DNA of 64,000 nt, taken from NCBI RefSeq assembly GCF_000011645.1, contig NC_006270.3:162501-226500 (forward strand), in the 5' to 3' direction. A program made the position numbers and the translations under genes. Shown one piece after another: positions 17,176-26,049 of this stretch. This DNA is from Bacillus licheniformis DSM 13 = ATCC 14580. GTDB taxonomy: Bacteria > Bacillota > Bacilli > Bacillales > Bacillaceae. Positions within the stretch are counted from its first letter, which is position 1, and each line of letters begins with the position of its first letter. The notes under the pieces were generated by a model that saw only the letters and a list, made by a program, of their open reading frames with translations, was not told where the DNA came from and searched no databases.

Positions 17176-17997
17176 ATGGCTTTTGAGGATATCCCTTTCT
17201 TGCAGTACCTCGGCGATGCCGTTGATATTCTCCTTGTTTGGTACGTAATATATAAATTAATGATGGTCATCCGCGGGACAAAGGCGGTTCAGCTTTTAAA
17301 GGGAATCGTGGTCATTGTTCTCGTCAGGCTGGCCAGTCAATATTTAGGATTAAGCACCCTGCAGTGGCTGGTTGACCAGGCGATCACATGGGGGTTCCTG
17401 GCGATTATTATCATCTTCCAGCCTGAATTGAGGAGAGCGCTGGAACAGCTGGGGCGGGGGCGCTTTTTTTCGAGGAGCGGAACACCTGAGGAAGAGCAGC
17501 AGCAGAAAACGATTGATGCGATTACAAAAGCGATTAAATATATGGCGAAACGCCGGATTGGCGCGCTTCTGACAATTGAACGGGAGACGGGAATGGGCGA
17601 TTACATAGAAACGGGGATCCCTTTGAATGCAAAGGTCAGCTCTGAGCTATTGATCAACATCTTTATTCCGAACACTCCGCTTCATGACGGAGCCGTGATT
17701 ATGAAAAACGATGAGGTTGCTGCAGCTGCCTGCTACCTTCCGCTTTCTGAAAGCCCTTTTATTTCAAAAGAGCTTGGAACGAGGCACAGAGCAGCAGTGG
17801 GAATCAGTGAAGTGACCGACAGTCTGACGGTTGTTGTATCCGAAGAGACGGGCGGCATCAGCGTCGCCAAAAACGGAGACCTTCACCGTGATTTATCGGA
17901 AGAGGCATTGAAAAATATGCTTGAAGCGGAATTTAAGAAAAATTCGCGGGAAACTTCCTCAAATCGCTGGTATTGGAGGGCGAAGAAAAATGGATAA
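17176..17997 (+). CDS. cdaA: Diadenylate cyclase CdaA (YbbP)
   Basis: A 273-residue enzyme with three N-terminal membrane helices (to about residue 80) and a DAC domain with DGA (171-173) and RHR (203-205). It makes cyclic di-AMP, which controls potassium and osmolyte balance and cell-wall homeostasis. The start at 17176 has GGAGGACGAGG upstream and gives the family length; the longer frame from 17149 is not supported. Its last codons overlap cdaR by 8 nt. Confidence 0.97.
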   Translation: MAFEDIPFLQYLGDAVDILLVWYVIYKLMMVIRGTKAVQLLKGIVVIVLVRLASQYLGLSTLQWLVDQAITWGFLAIIIIFQPELRRALEQLGRGRFFSRSGTPEEEQQQKTIDAITKAIKYMAKRRIGALLTIERETGMGDYIETGIPLNAKVSSELLINIFIPNTPLHDGAVIMKNDEVAAAACYLPLSESPFISKELGTRHRAAVGISEVTDSLTVVVSEETGGISVAKNGDLHRDLSEEALKNMLEAEFKKNSRETSSNRWYWRAKKNG

Positions 17998-19306
17998 GTT
18001 CTTAAACAATCCCTGGGCTGTCAAAGTTGTCGCGTTATTGTTCGCGTTTCTTCTTTACTTTGCGGTCCACAGCGCTCAGGCGCCGACTCCGAAGAAACCA
18101 GGTGAATCGTTTTTCCCGACATCGACAACAGACGAAGCGACGCTCACCGATATACCGGTCAAATCGTTTTATGATGATGAAAACTACGTCGTAACAGGCG
18201 TGCCGCAGACGGTGAATGTCACGATTAAAGGCCCGACCGGAACCGTCAAGAAGGTCAGACAAGTGAAGGATTTTGAGATTTATGCCGACATGCAAAACCT
18301 GAAAACAGGCAGGCATAAAGTCGAGCTGAAGGCCAGAAATGTTGCCGACGGCCTCACTCTGACCATCAATCCATCGGTGACAACCGTGACGATCGAAGAA
18401 AAAACGACGAAGGAATTCCCGGTCGAGGTTGATTTTTATAATAAAAACAAAATGAAAGACGGCTACACGCCGGAGCTGCCGATCATCAACCCGAAAAACG
18501 TCAGCGTCACCGGCTCAAAAGCCGTGATCGACAGAATCCAGAACATCAAGGCGACGATCAATTTAGAGGGCGTCGACCAGACGGTTGAAAAAGAAGCCAA
18601 GCTTACAGTATACGACAAGGACGGAAATGTCCTGCCGGTTGAAGTCAGCCCTTCCGTCGTTAAAATCACCGTTCCGGTGACGAGCCCGAGCAAAAAGATT
18701 CCGGTCAAAGTTGACCGGAAAGGCAGCCTTCCGGACGGCATCAGCATTTCCAGCCTCGATATAAGTCCGGGAGAGGTGACCGTCTACGGGCCGCAAAATG
18801 TTCTTGATTCGTTAGAATTTGTCGAGGCCGACGAGATTGATTTAAGTAAAATAAAGGATGATACTGAATTGGAAGCCGGCATTAAAGTGCCGGACGGCGC
18901 TAAAAAGGTGTCACCCGAAAAAGTGAAAATCAAGGTGAAAGTTGACAAGGAAGAAGAGAAAAAACTGAAAAACGTTTCAATTAAAACCGCGGGGCTGAAT
19001 GACAGCCGGGATCTTGAATTTCTCGATCCGAAGTCAGGCAAGCTGGATATCACGGCAAAGGGCTCGACAGCCGCGATCGAAAAACTCCAGCCTTCCGACG
19101 TCGAGCTCTATGTCAATGTGGCGGATCTCGATGACGGCGAGCACAATGTAAAGCTGGAAGTAAACGGTCCGCAGAACATGACATGGTCGCTGCCGCGGCA
19201 AAGCATTCGAGTGAAAATCTCATCTCAAACAACCCAAAACGAAAAAAACAATGGTCAGGATGAAGAAGAAGAGAATCATTCTGAAAAGGATTCACAACCT
19301 TCATGA
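17990..19306 (+). CDS. cdaR: CdaA regulator CdaR (YbbR)
   Basis: A 438-residue protein with one N-terminal membrane anchor (about residues 9-25) and four consecutive YbbR domains outside the membrane, each ending in a VTI/IKITV-type strand (roughly residues 45-140, 141-228, 229-320, 321-410), then an acidic, low-complexity tail. It binds and tunes CdaA. The start at 17990 overlaps cdaA (ATGGATAA), indicating coupling. From memory the B. subtilis protein is somewhat longer (483), so the tail may be shorter here. Confidence 0.93.
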   Translation: MDKFLNNPWAVKVVALLFAFLLYFAVHSAQAPTPKKPGESFFPTSTTDEATLTDIPVKSFYDDENYVVTGVPQTVNVTIKGPTGTVKKVRQVKDFEIYADMQNLKTGRHKVELKARNVADGLTLTINPSVTTVTIEEKTTKEFPVEVDFYNKNKMKDGYTPELPIINPKNVSVTGSKAVIDRIQNIKATINLEGVDQTVEKEAKLTVYDKDGNVLPVEVSPSVVKITVPVTSPSKKIPVKVDRKGSLPDGISISSLDISPGEVTVYGPQNVLDSLEFVEADEIDLSKIKDDTELEAGIKVPDGAKKVSPEKVKIKVKVDKEEEKKLKNVSIKTAGLNDSRDLEFLDPKSGKLDITAKGSTAAIEKLQPSDVELYVNVADLDDGEHNVKLEVNGPQNMTWSLPRQSIRVKISSQTTQNEKNNGQDEEEENHSEKDSQPS

Positions 19307-19326
19307 ATCAAAAAGGAGCGATATTA

Positions 19327-20673
19327 ATGGGCAAGTATTTTGGTACAGACGGTGTAAGAGGCGTGGCAAACAGTGAACTTACACCTGAGCTGGCCTTTAA
19401 AGTCGGACGCTTTGGCGGATATGTCCTAACAAAAGATAAGGAGCGTCCCAAGGTTCTGATCGGCCGTGACACGCGCATTTCAGGGCATATGCTGGAAGGG
19501 GCCCTTGTAGCAGGCCTTCTTTCGATAGGAGCAGAAGTCATGCGTCTCGGCGTGATTTCGACGCCCGGAGTCGCATATTTGACGAAGGCTATGGACGCGG
19601 AGGCGGGTGTGATGATTTCCGCTTCCCACAACCCTGTCCAGGACAACGGAATTAAGTTTTTCGGCGGCGACGGCTTTAAGCTTTCCGATGAACAGGAGCT
19701 TGAAATCGAGCGTCTGATGGATCAGCCGGAAGATCACCTGCCAAGGCCTGTAGGCGCTGATCTGGGCATGGTGAACGACTACTTTGAAGGCGGACAGAAA
19801 TATTTGCAGTTTCTTAAGCAGTCTGCTGATGAAGACTTCACAGGCATTCATGTCGCGCTTGACTGTGCGCACGGGGCGACATCTTCGCTGGCGACCCACC
19901 TGTTTGCCGATCTTGACGCAGATGTATCGACGATGGGGACTTCTCCGAACGGATTAAACATCAATGACGGAGTCGGATCAACCCACCCTGAAGCCCTGGC
20001 AGAATTTGTGAAGGAAAAGGGAGCTGACGTCGGCATGGCGTTTGACGGGGATGGCGACCGCTTAATCGCTGTCGACGAAAAAGGGAATATCGTAGACGGC
20101 GATCAAATCATGTACATATGCGCGAAGTACTTGAAGAGCGAGGGGCGCCTGACGGACAATACCGTTGTCTCCACGGTGATGAGCAACCTCGGTTTCTACA
20201 AAGCGCTTGAAGCGGAAGGCATTAAAAGCGTTCAGACAGCGGTCGGCGACCGCTATGTAGTGGAGGCGATGAAAAAGGGCGGATTTACCCTCGGCGGAGA
20301 ACAGTCGGGACACCTGATTTTCCTTGATTACAATACGACAGGCGACGGACTGCTTTCTGCGATCATGCTGATGAACACGATTAAAATGACAGGCAAGCCG
20401 CTGTCTGAGCTTGCGGCAGAGATGCAGAAGTTTCCGCAGCTCCTCTTGAATGTGAAAGTAACCGATAAACATAAAGTAACGGAAAACGAAAAGGTAAAAG
20501 CGGTCATCGAAGAAGTTGAGAAGGAAATGAACGGTGACGGCCGCATCCTTGTGCGCCCATCCGGCACCGAGCCGCTTGTCCGTGTCATGGCTGAAGCGAA
20601 AACGAAGGAGCTTTGCGAGAAGTACGTAGGCCGCATTGCAGATGTCGTGAAAGCTGAAATGGGAGCAGAGTAA
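19327..20673 (+). CDS. glmM: Phosphoglucosamine mutase GlmM
   Basis: A 448-residue alpha-D-phosphohexomutase with catalytic Ser100 in ISASHNPVQDNG, the magnesium loop DGDGDR, the substrate loop GEQSGH and the phosphate loop RPSGTEP. It converts glucosamine-6-P to glucosamine-1-P for peptidoglycan synthesis. The start at 19327 has AAAGGAG upstream; it lies 20 nt past cdaR in the same operon. Confidence 0.97.
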   Translation: MGKYFGTDGVRGVANSELTPELAFKVGRFGGYVLTKDKERPKVLIGRDTRISGHMLEGALVAGLLSIGAEVMRLGVISTPGVAYLTKAMDAEAGVMISASHNPVQDNGIKFFGGDGFKLSDEQELEIERLMDQPEDHLPRPVGADLGMVNDYFEGGQKYLQFLKQSADEDFTGIHVALDCAHGATSSLATHLFADLDADVSTMGTSPNGLNINDGVGSTHPEALAEFVKEKGADVGMAFDGDGDRLIAVDEKGNIVDGDQIMYICAKYLKSEGRLTDNTVVSTVMSNLGFYKALEAEGIKSVQTAVGDRYVVEAMKKGGFTLGGEQSGHLIFLDYNTTGDGLLSAIMLMNTIKMTGKPLSELAAEMQKFPQLLLNVKVTDKHKVTENEKVKAVIEEVEKEMNGDGRILVRPSGTEPLVRVMAEAKTKELCEKYVGRIADVVKAEMGAE

Positions 20674-20771
20674 TTTTCCGCAGAAGACTGAAGAACGAGA
20701 CATGCTGATTTCACATAAGATAAAGGGAACCGTTCAATCTTGGAAAAAATGTGAACCATTTTGAAAAATGT

Positions 20772-20800
20772 TTGACGGTTCCTTTAGCGTATAGTAAAAT
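20772..20800 (+). promoter_or_regulatory. Sigma-A promoter of glmS
   Basis: TTGACG, a 17-nt spacer and TAAAAT stand about 52 nt before the ribozyme cleavage site. The -35 lies inside the right arm of an inverted repeat (AAAGGGAACCGTT near 20721 / ACGGTTCCTTT near 20776) that may also act as the glmM terminator. Confidence 0.7.
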
Positions 20801-20857
20801 CAGCTTGTCTTGTTTAATTTATAAGGAAAGGCAGGGCAGAAAAATTTTTATAGTTAT

Positions 20858-21008
20858 AGCGCCCGGACTAAGCGTACGGATGAAACAGCTTAGTTGACGA
20901 GGATGGAGGTTTATCGAATTTTCGGCGGATGCCTCCCGGCTGACCTCAAAGATCACAGCCGCAAGGATTTCCTCAAACCAAAGAGGCGACTCTTTGAACA
21001 AAGGGAAA
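20858..21008 (+). ncRNA. glmS ribozyme (glucosamine-6-phosphate-activated)
   Basis: The 5' untranslated region of glmS contains the conserved ribozyme core: the cleavage site A/GCGCC at 20858/20859, then paired segments with CGGACTAAG, GACGAGGATGGAGG, CGGCGGATGCCTCCCGGCTG, TCACAGCCGCAAGGA and AAAGAGGCGACTCTTTG. Glucosamine-6-P triggers self-cleavage and lowers glmS mRNA. It ends about 108 nt before the glmS start. Outer limits are approximate. Confidence 0.93.
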
Positions 21009-21115
21009 TTGCATGATCTTCCATAAAAAACATGTAGGAGGGGACGATTGAAAGTCCCCGCCTGACAAGCAGACTTTCTTCGTCTCCTGCCTGCGACTTT
21101 AGGAGGAAGAAAATT

Positions 21116-22918
21116 ATGTGTGGTATTGTAGGTTATATTGGCCAGCTTGATGCAAAGGAAATTTTACTTAAAGGTTTGGAGAAGCTGGAGTATCGCGGCT
21201 ACGATTCAGCTGGAATCGCTGTAGCGAACGAAGACGGCGTACACGTGTTTAAAGAAAAAGGACGGATCGCCGATCTTCGCGCAGCCGTTGATGCAAACGT
21301 GAAGTCACAAGCGGGAATCGGACACACGCGCTGGGCGACTCACGGAGAACCGAGCCGTCTAAACGCTCATCCGCATCAAAGCGCATCAGGCCGTTTTACA
21401 CTTGTTCATAACGGCGTCATCGAAAACTATGTTCAACTGACGCGCGAATATTTACACGATGTAACCCTTAAAAGCGATACGGATACAGAGGTTGTCGTTC
21501 AAGTGATCGAGCAATTCGTCAATAACGGCCTTGACACAGAAGAAGCGTTCCGCCAAACGCTCATGCTGCTCAAAGGCTCTTATGCGATTGCATTATTCGA
21601 TCATGAAAACAAAGAAACAATCTATGTTGCGAAAAATAAAAGCCCGCTTCTTGTCGGCCTTGGAGACAATTTCAATGTTGTCGCGTCTGATGCGATGGCG
21701 ATGCTTCAAGTGACAAACGAATACGTGGAGCTTATGGATAAAGAAATGGTGATTGTCACAGACAAAAAAGTCGTGATCAAAAACCTCGACGGAGAATTGA
21801 TGTCACGTGCCTCATATATTGCAGAGCTTGATGCGAGCGATATCGAAAAAGGCACATACCCTCACTACATGTTAAAAGAAATCGATGAACAGCCGCTTGT
21901 CATGCGGAAAATCATTCAGACGTACCAAGATGAAAACGGCAAGCTCTCCATTCCTGGAGACATTTCAAACGCTGTTGCTGAAGCCGACCGCGTCTATATC
22001 ATTGCCTGCGGAACTAGCTACCATGCAGGTCTTGTCGGCAAGCAATTTATTGAAACATGGGCGAAAGTTCCGGCTGAAGTCCATGTCGCAAGCGAATTCT
22101 CTTACAATATGCCATTGCTTTCTGAGAAGCCGCTGTTTATCTTTATTTCTCAAAGCGGAGAAACGGCTGACAGCCGCGCGGTTCTCGTACAGGTGAAAAA
22201 GCTCGGACACAAAGCGCTGACATTGACCAACGTACCGGGATCCACGCTTTCCCGTGAAGCGGACTATACGCTTTTACTGAATGCCGGCCCTGAAATCGCG
22301 GTAGCGTCAACAAAAGCATATACGGCGCAAATCGCCGTTCTCGCAATTTTGGCAGCCGTGACTGCGGAAAGCCGCGGCAAAGAACTCGGCTTTGATCTTG
22401 TCAAAGAGCTCGGCATTATCGGAAACGCGATGGAAGCCCTTTGCGACCAAAAAGACGAAATGGAAATGATCGCCCGTGAATACTTGACCGTAACACGCAA
22501 TGCATTTTTCATCGGCCGCGGCCTCGACTATTTCGTCTGCCTCGAAGGATCCCTGAAGCTGAAAGAGATTTCTTACATTCAAGCTGAAGGCTTCGCCGGC
22601 GGCGAATTGAAGCACGGTACGATCGCATTGATCGAAGACGGCACACCGGTCATCGCCCTTGCGACACAGGAGCACGTCAACTTAAGCATCCGCGGAAACG
22701 TCAAAGAAGTGACAGCCCGCGGCGCCAACCCTTGCGTGATCTCCCTGAAAGGCCTGGAAGAAGCAGACGACCGCTTCGTCCTGCCTGAAGTGCATCCGGA
22801 GCTCGCACCGCTCGTCTCCGTCATCCCGCTGCAGCTGATCGCATACTACGCAGCGCTGCACCGCGGCTGTGACGTTGATAAGCCACGGAACCTGGCGAAG
22901 AGTGTGACGGTGGAGTAG
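21116..22918 (+). CDS. glmS: Glutamine--fructose-6-phosphate aminotransferase GlmS
   Basis: A 600-residue enzyme with an N-terminal glutaminase domain (catalytic Cys right after Met in MCGIVGYIG, RWATHGEP, HNGVIENY) and two SIS domains (ACGTSYHAGLVGKQ, SQSGETADSRA, ASTKAYTAQ), ending in the conserved LAKSVTVE. It makes glucosamine-6-P from fructose-6-P and glutamine. Expression is controlled by the ribozyme in its leader. AGGAGGAAG precedes the ATG. Confidence 0.98.
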   Translation: MCGIVGYIGQLDAKEILLKGLEKLEYRGYDSAGIAVANEDGVHVFKEKGRIADLRAAVDANVKSQAGIGHTRWATHGEPSRLNAHPHQSASGRFTLVHNGVIENYVQLTREYLHDVTLKSDTDTEVVVQVIEQFVNNGLDTEEAFRQTLMLLKGSYAIALFDHENKETIYVAKNKSPLLVGLGDNFNVVASDAMAMLQVTNEYVELMDKEMVIVTDKKVVIKNLDGELMSRASYIAELDASDIEKGTYPHYMLKEIDEQPLVMRKIIQTYQDENGKLSIPGDISNAVAEADRVYIIACGTSYHAGLVGKQFIETWAKVPAEVHVASEFSYNMPLLSEKPLFIFISQSGETADSRAVLVQVKKLGHKALTLTNVPGSTLSREADYTLLLNAGPEIAVASTKAYTAQIAVLAILAAVTAESRGKELGFDLVKELGIIGNAMEALCDQKDEMEMIAREYLTVTRNAFFIGRGLDYFVCLEGSLKLKEISYIQAEGFAGGELKHGTIALIEDGTPVIALATQEHVNLSIRGNVKEVTARGANPCVISLKGLEEADDRFVLPEVHPELAPLVSVIPLQLIAYYAALHRGCDVDKPRNLAKSVTVE

Positions 22919-22941
22919 GAGTCGGTTGAAATAAAAGTTTG

Positions 22942-22980
22942 TACCCCTCTTGGATTGGATGATCTGGAGGGGTATTTTTA
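22942..22980 (+). terminator. Terminator of glmS
   Basis: Stem TACCCCTC / GAGGGGTA with a 17-nt loop, followed by TTTTTATG, 23 nt after the glmS stop. Confidence 0.78.
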
Positions 22981-23108
22981 TGTTTGAAAGAGGAATAAGT
23001 CTTATCAAAAATCGAAGTGCGCTAGATTGTAAGTGAAGCGCACAGCGGAATGCCGGGGCGGTTTGGACGATGCTCGTATATATACTTATCTTTTAAGGAA
23101 GTGTAACC

Positions 23109-23432
23109 ATGAACAATGAAACGTACATTGAAGTTAACAGAACATCGCAGCTTATGAATAAAATGAGAAAATTTACAGTGCTGATTGATGGTGTCGAGGC
23201 TGGAAAAATCAAAGATGGCGGGAGACTGCGAATTGATTTGGAGCCTGGCGAACATGAGATCCAAGTGAAAATTGATTGGTGTGTAAGCCAAGCTTTGAGG
23301 TTTACTTTAGATGAAGGAGAAGTGTTAAAGTTTAGATGCGGAAGTCCGGTTCGTGGGTGGAAGATGTTCTTCGGACTTTTTTATGTATTGGCCGATCCAG
23401 AGAAATACTCGTTTATTGAACTGGAAGAATAG
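23109..23432 (+). CDS. Hypothetical 107-residue protein
   Basis: A soluble, beta-rich protein (YIEVNRTSQLMNKMRKFTV, LIDGVEAGKIKDGGRL, LEPGEHEIQVKID), in style like a PEGA-type or carrier-like beta sandwich followed by a short hydrophobic end (GWKMFFGLFYVL). AAGGAAG stands 8 nt before the ATG. It is the only gene between glmS and a degenerate copy of the glmS 3' end, so it may be cargo of a small insertion. The function is unknown. Confidence 0.65.
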   Translation: MNNETYIEVNRTSQLMNKMRKFTVLIDGVEAGKIKDGGRLRIDLEPGEHEIQVKIDWCVSQALRFTLDEGEVLKFRCGSPVRGWKMFFGLFYVLADPEKYSFIELEE

Positions 23433-23473
23433 GCGATTGAAAGACGGCCTTGGTCTTCATCATCCCCATCAAA

Positions 23474-23513
23474 CGCTGCACCGTAACAACCTGACTAGGA
23501 GTGTGACGGTGCA
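23474..23513 (+). repeat. Degenerate copy of the glmS 3' end
   Basis: The tail of glmS (from AACCTG to the codons of SVTVE) recurs here: 23 of 28 bases agree in the last part with identical spacing, and the translation LHR-N-NLTRSVTVQ parallels LHR...RNLAKSVTVE with seven codons missing. It lies 0.6 kb after the real glmS end in the same orientation. Confidence 0.65.
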
Positions 23514-23522
23514 GTTTTTTTA
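23476..23522 (+). terminator. Terminator after the 107-residue gene
   Basis: Stem CTGCACCGT / ACGGTGCAG followed by eight Ts. It is built from the glmS-tail-like sequence. Confidence 0.75.
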
Positions 23523-23574
23523 TCCGAGGATGAATATGAAGCGGTGTCAATGATGGAAAAAAGCCCTATCCTAT

Positions 23575-24183
23575 TTAAAACACTTTATTTCTATAAATCC
23601 GAATCGACAGAAGCCATGAACACCCATACAGCGTAATAATTGATATGGCAACGATCAGATAGAGAAAAGTATTTTGTAAGGTTAGAAGCATGTGAATGAA
23701 CTCTCTAATTTGATCGTTCAAATTTTGGACGAGAAAGTTAATCGTTAGCATATATAAGCCAAATGCAGCAATAGAAGCAATCACGAGATAGTTGCTTTTG
23801 AATTTATAACAGAATGGCAGCATGAATGAAGCAGCTGTCATCACAATGGCAACCATTAGCAAGATGTCTTTCCAGATCGTAAATTCCCGGTGAATGATGA
23901 AGTGTACGATAAATATGGCTGCAGCCACCATAGATGTAAAGAGAACGACGACAATATACTTTGAACTGACAATCTCTTTCCGTGTATAAGGCAAAGAATT
24001 GAGAAGCATATGTATAGAAGACTTTTCATCTATTGAAAAGGCATACATCGATATAACTATACTAAATACAACCCCAACCCAGATTGGAGAAATATCTAAC
24101 ATTAAATAAACACATAATACCAAAAACGAAGCCGCCAATGTTTTTTTCTGCAAGATAATATCTTTAAGAATTAAGTTGAACAT
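23575..24183 (-). CDS. ABC-2 type transporter permease
   Basis: About 202 residues with six hydrophobic segments, of the short ABC-2 permease type (like those paired with YtrA-family regulators). The start at 24183 is preceded by AAAGGAG 9 nt upstream; the longer frame to 24225 lies inside the ATPase gene and lacks a ribosome site. It overlaps the ATPase gene by 20 nt, so the two are translated together as one exporter. The substrate is unknown. Confidence 0.82.
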   Translation of the reverse strand: MFNLILKDIILQKKTLAASFLVLCVYLMLDISPIWVGVVFSIVISMYAFSIDEKSSIHMLLNSLPYTRKEIVSSKYIVVVLFTSMVAAAIFIVHFIIHREFTIWKDILLMVAIVMTAASFMLPFCYKFKSNYLVIASIAAFGLYMLTINFLVQNLNDQIREFIHMLLTLQNTFLYLIVAISIITLYGCSWLLSIRIYRNKVF

Positions 24184-25048
24184 GTTCTTTGGCTCCTTTC
24201 TTCGTATAGAACATAATATCTTCAAGGGTCGGTTTTTCTATTAACGCCATGTCCCCAAAGATTTTTTCTGTTCGTGATTTATTCGCAGTCAATGCTTCAA
24301 ATCCATGAGTTGATTTTCGAACCGCTATAAATTCCTGTTCGGTCTCCCGGTCTAACAACTCCATTCCGCCTTTTACAATTGCATATTGTTCCTCAATTTC
24401 GTAAAAGTCCTTTGTAAAGATGTGCTCTCCTTTATCAATGAACGTGATATAATCTGCAATCTTATCTAAATCAGTTGTAATATGAGTCGAAAAAAAGATC
24501 GTCTTATCCCCATCTTGCATGAGCTGATGCAAGATTTCCAACAGCTCCCGGCGGAAAATCGGGTCGAGTCCGGACGTCGGTTCATCCATAATAATTAATT
24601 CCGCATGATGGGACAAAGCAACGGTTAATGATGCTTTCATTATCATCCCTTTTGAGAACGTCTTGATTTTTTTTGTGAGCGGCAAGTTAAATGTGTTCAC
24701 ATAATCATTAAATACTTGTTCATCCCAATTGACATAGGATCTTTTCACAATATCTTTCATTTTAGCTAACGTTAAATGTTCATAAAATATGTTGGAATCA
24801 AATACAAAGCCAATACGTTGTTTGATTTCTTTCTCATGCTCCTTGTAATTCATGCCAAATACCGTAATTGTTCCGCTGTCAGGCTGCAATAAGTTCATGA
24901 TCAGTTTAATCGTTGTCGATTTTCCCACGCCATTTCCGCCGATAAATCCGGTGATAAAACCTTTTTTTACGCTCATCGAAAAGTCCTTGAGCTGGAAACC
25001 ATCGAACGATTTATGAACATGCCGGAGTTCAATTACATTGTCCATCAT
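24164..25048 (-). CDS. ABC transporter ATP-binding protein
   Basis: A 294-residue ATPase with Walker A GGNGVGKSTT, a variant signature FSKGMIMKASL, Walker B LIIMDEPTSGLD and the switch FFSTHI. The C-terminal 70 residues are an extension typical of this exporter class. It overlaps the GntR gene by 4 nt and the permease by 20 nt, forming a three-gene unit regulator-ATPase-permease, as in YtrA-type systems that respond to cell-wall antibiotics. Confidence 0.88.
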   Translation of the reverse strand: MMDNVIELRHVHKSFDGFQLKDFSMSVKKGFITGFIGGNGVGKSTTIKLIMNLLQPDSGTITVFGMNYKEHEKEIKQRIGFVFDSNIFYEHLTLAKMKDIVKRSYVNWDEQVFNDYVNTFNLPLTKKIKTFSKGMIMKASLTVALSHHAELIIMDEPTSGLDPIFRRELLEILHQLMQDGDKTIFFSTHITTDLDKIADYITFIDKGEHIFTKDFYEIEEQYAIVKGGMELLDRETEQEFIAVRKSTHGFEALTANKSRTEKIFGDMALIEKPTLEDIMFYTKKGAKEHVQLNS

Positions 25049-25422
25049 TCTTCCTCCTGATATAAAATGGTAAGCAAGTCTTTTAATTCTGTAAGGGTAA
25101 CGCCTATGTCTTTGCTGTTTTTTATCACTGCCGACAATTGCTCTTCGATGGCTTTCATTTTTCCTTCTTTCATTATTTCGTCATTCTGATCTGATACAAA
25201 AGAGCCTTTCCCGACTACGGAATAAATGAACCCATTCTTCTCCAGTTCTTCATAAGCGCGCTTTGACGTAATAAGACTGACATTCATGTCCTTTGCCAAT
25301 TGGCGCATAGAAGGCAGCGGCTGTCCGGGTTTCAATTCATTCGCAAGAATTTGATCCTTAATTTGGGTGTAAATTTGTTCATAAATGGGTTGCTTTGAAC
25401 TATTTGAAATTATAATTTTCAT
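25045..25422 (-). CDS. GntR family regulator, YtrA subfamily
   Basis: About 125 residues: winged helix (PIYEQIYTQIKDQILANELKPGQPLPSMRQLAKDMNVS, KRAYEELEKNGFI) and a short helical tail for dimerisation, the hallmark of the YtrA subfamily. The start at 25422 follows AGAGGG; the frame upstream is inside the promoter. It likely represses its own operon through the tandem repeat at 25441-25476. Confidence 0.88.
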   Translation of the reverse strand: MKIIISNSSKQPIYEQIYTQIKDQILANELKPGQPLPSMRQLAKDMNVSLITSKRAYEELEKNGFIYSVVGKGSFVSDQNDEIMKEGKMKAIEEQLSAVIKNSKDIGVTLTELKDLLTILYQEEE

Positions 25423-25440
25423 TTTAAACCCTCTTTTGTT

Positions 25441-25476
25441 TATATACAATATACACAATATGTACAATATACACAA
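25441..25476 (-). promoter_or_regulatory. Promoter and tandem 18-bp operator of the GntR-ABC operon
   Basis: Two direct 18-bp copies (TATATACAATATACACAA and TATGTACAATATACACAA on the plus strand) differ at one base. On the minus strand they contain TTGTAC, a 17-nt spacer and TATAAA, so the repeat overlaps the promoter. This suits autoregulation by the GntR protein. Confidence 0.65.
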
Positions 25477-25567
25477 AGATTGCTTGAATGGCAACGATTT
25501 TTTTATTCTTTGGGGAGTGAATTGTCAGCCAGAATTTGATGTTAAGAATAAAAGGGCACAATACATA

Positions 25568-25595
25568 TTGACAATTTTCGATATGAAGATATAAT
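25568..25595 (+). promoter_or_regulatory. Sigma-A promoter of the ArsR gene
   Basis: TTGACA, a 16-nt spacer and TATAAT. The -10 ends at 25595 and the next ATG is at 25603, so the transcript would begin at or one base from the start codon. Confidence 0.75.
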
Positions 25596-25602
25596 GATTG
25601 GT

Positions 25603-25905
25603 ATGGAACCTATTGAAATTTTCAAAGCTTTATCAAATGAATCAAGGCTGCAAATTTTGCAATGGCTGAAGGAGCCTGATCGTCATTTTAAGCCCCATGA
25701 AGGGATTGATATGAACACAATCGGGGTGTGTGTCAGCCAAATCACGGACAAATTGAAAATGACGCAATCGACGGCTTCCCAATATCTCGCGATCCTTTTA
25801 AGAGCCGGCCTGATTAAGGCGGAGCGAATCGGAAAGTATACGTACTACAAAAGAGACGAAGAGGCCATTGGAAAGCTTGCTGACTTTCTTAAAACAGAGA
25901 TATGA
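25603..25905 (+). CDS. ArsR family regulator (YbzH-like), probably leaderless
   Basis: A 100-residue winged-helix protein (EIFKALSNESRLQILQWL, TQSTASQYLAILLRAGLI, YYKRDEEAI) of the ArsR family. An ATG at 25594 sits inside the -10 box and cannot be the start; the ATG at 25603 falls at the expected transcription start and has no Shine-Dalgarno. It precedes an MFS exporter, like ybzH-ybcL in B. subtilis, and inverted repeats before that gene are likely its operators. Confidence 0.82.
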   Translation: MEPIEIFKALSNESRLQILQWLKEPDRHFKPHEGIDMNTIGVCVSQITDKLKMTQSTASQYLAILLRAGLIKAERIGKYTYYKRDEEAIGKLADFLKTEI

Positions 25906-25916
25906 TGAGCATTAAA

Positions 25917-25947
25917 AAATAAACATCTCTTGATGATGTTTATTTTT
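25917..25947 (+). terminator. Terminator after the ArsR gene
   Basis: Stem AAATAAACATC / GATGTTTATTT, 7-nt loop, T-rich tail. It separates ArsR from the exporter promoter. Confidence 0.75.
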
Positions 25948-25954
25948 ACACCAT

Positions 25955-26028
25955 ACATATCGACATATTTCGATGTGTTTATTTTTTAATTTTACATATC
26001 GTTATTTCGTGATATGTAAATGTATAAT
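25955..26028 (+). promoter_or_regulatory. Two inverted-repeat operators and promoter of the MFS gene
   Basis: ACATATCGA-N6-TCGATGTGT (25955-25978) and ACATATC-N10-GATATGT (25994-26017) share the half-site ACATATCG. A TATAAT lies at 26023-26028, so the second repeat covers the -35 area. The neighbouring ArsR protein is the natural candidate to bind here. Confidence 0.6.
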
Positions 26029-26049
26029 GTGATAAAGGAGCGAACGATA

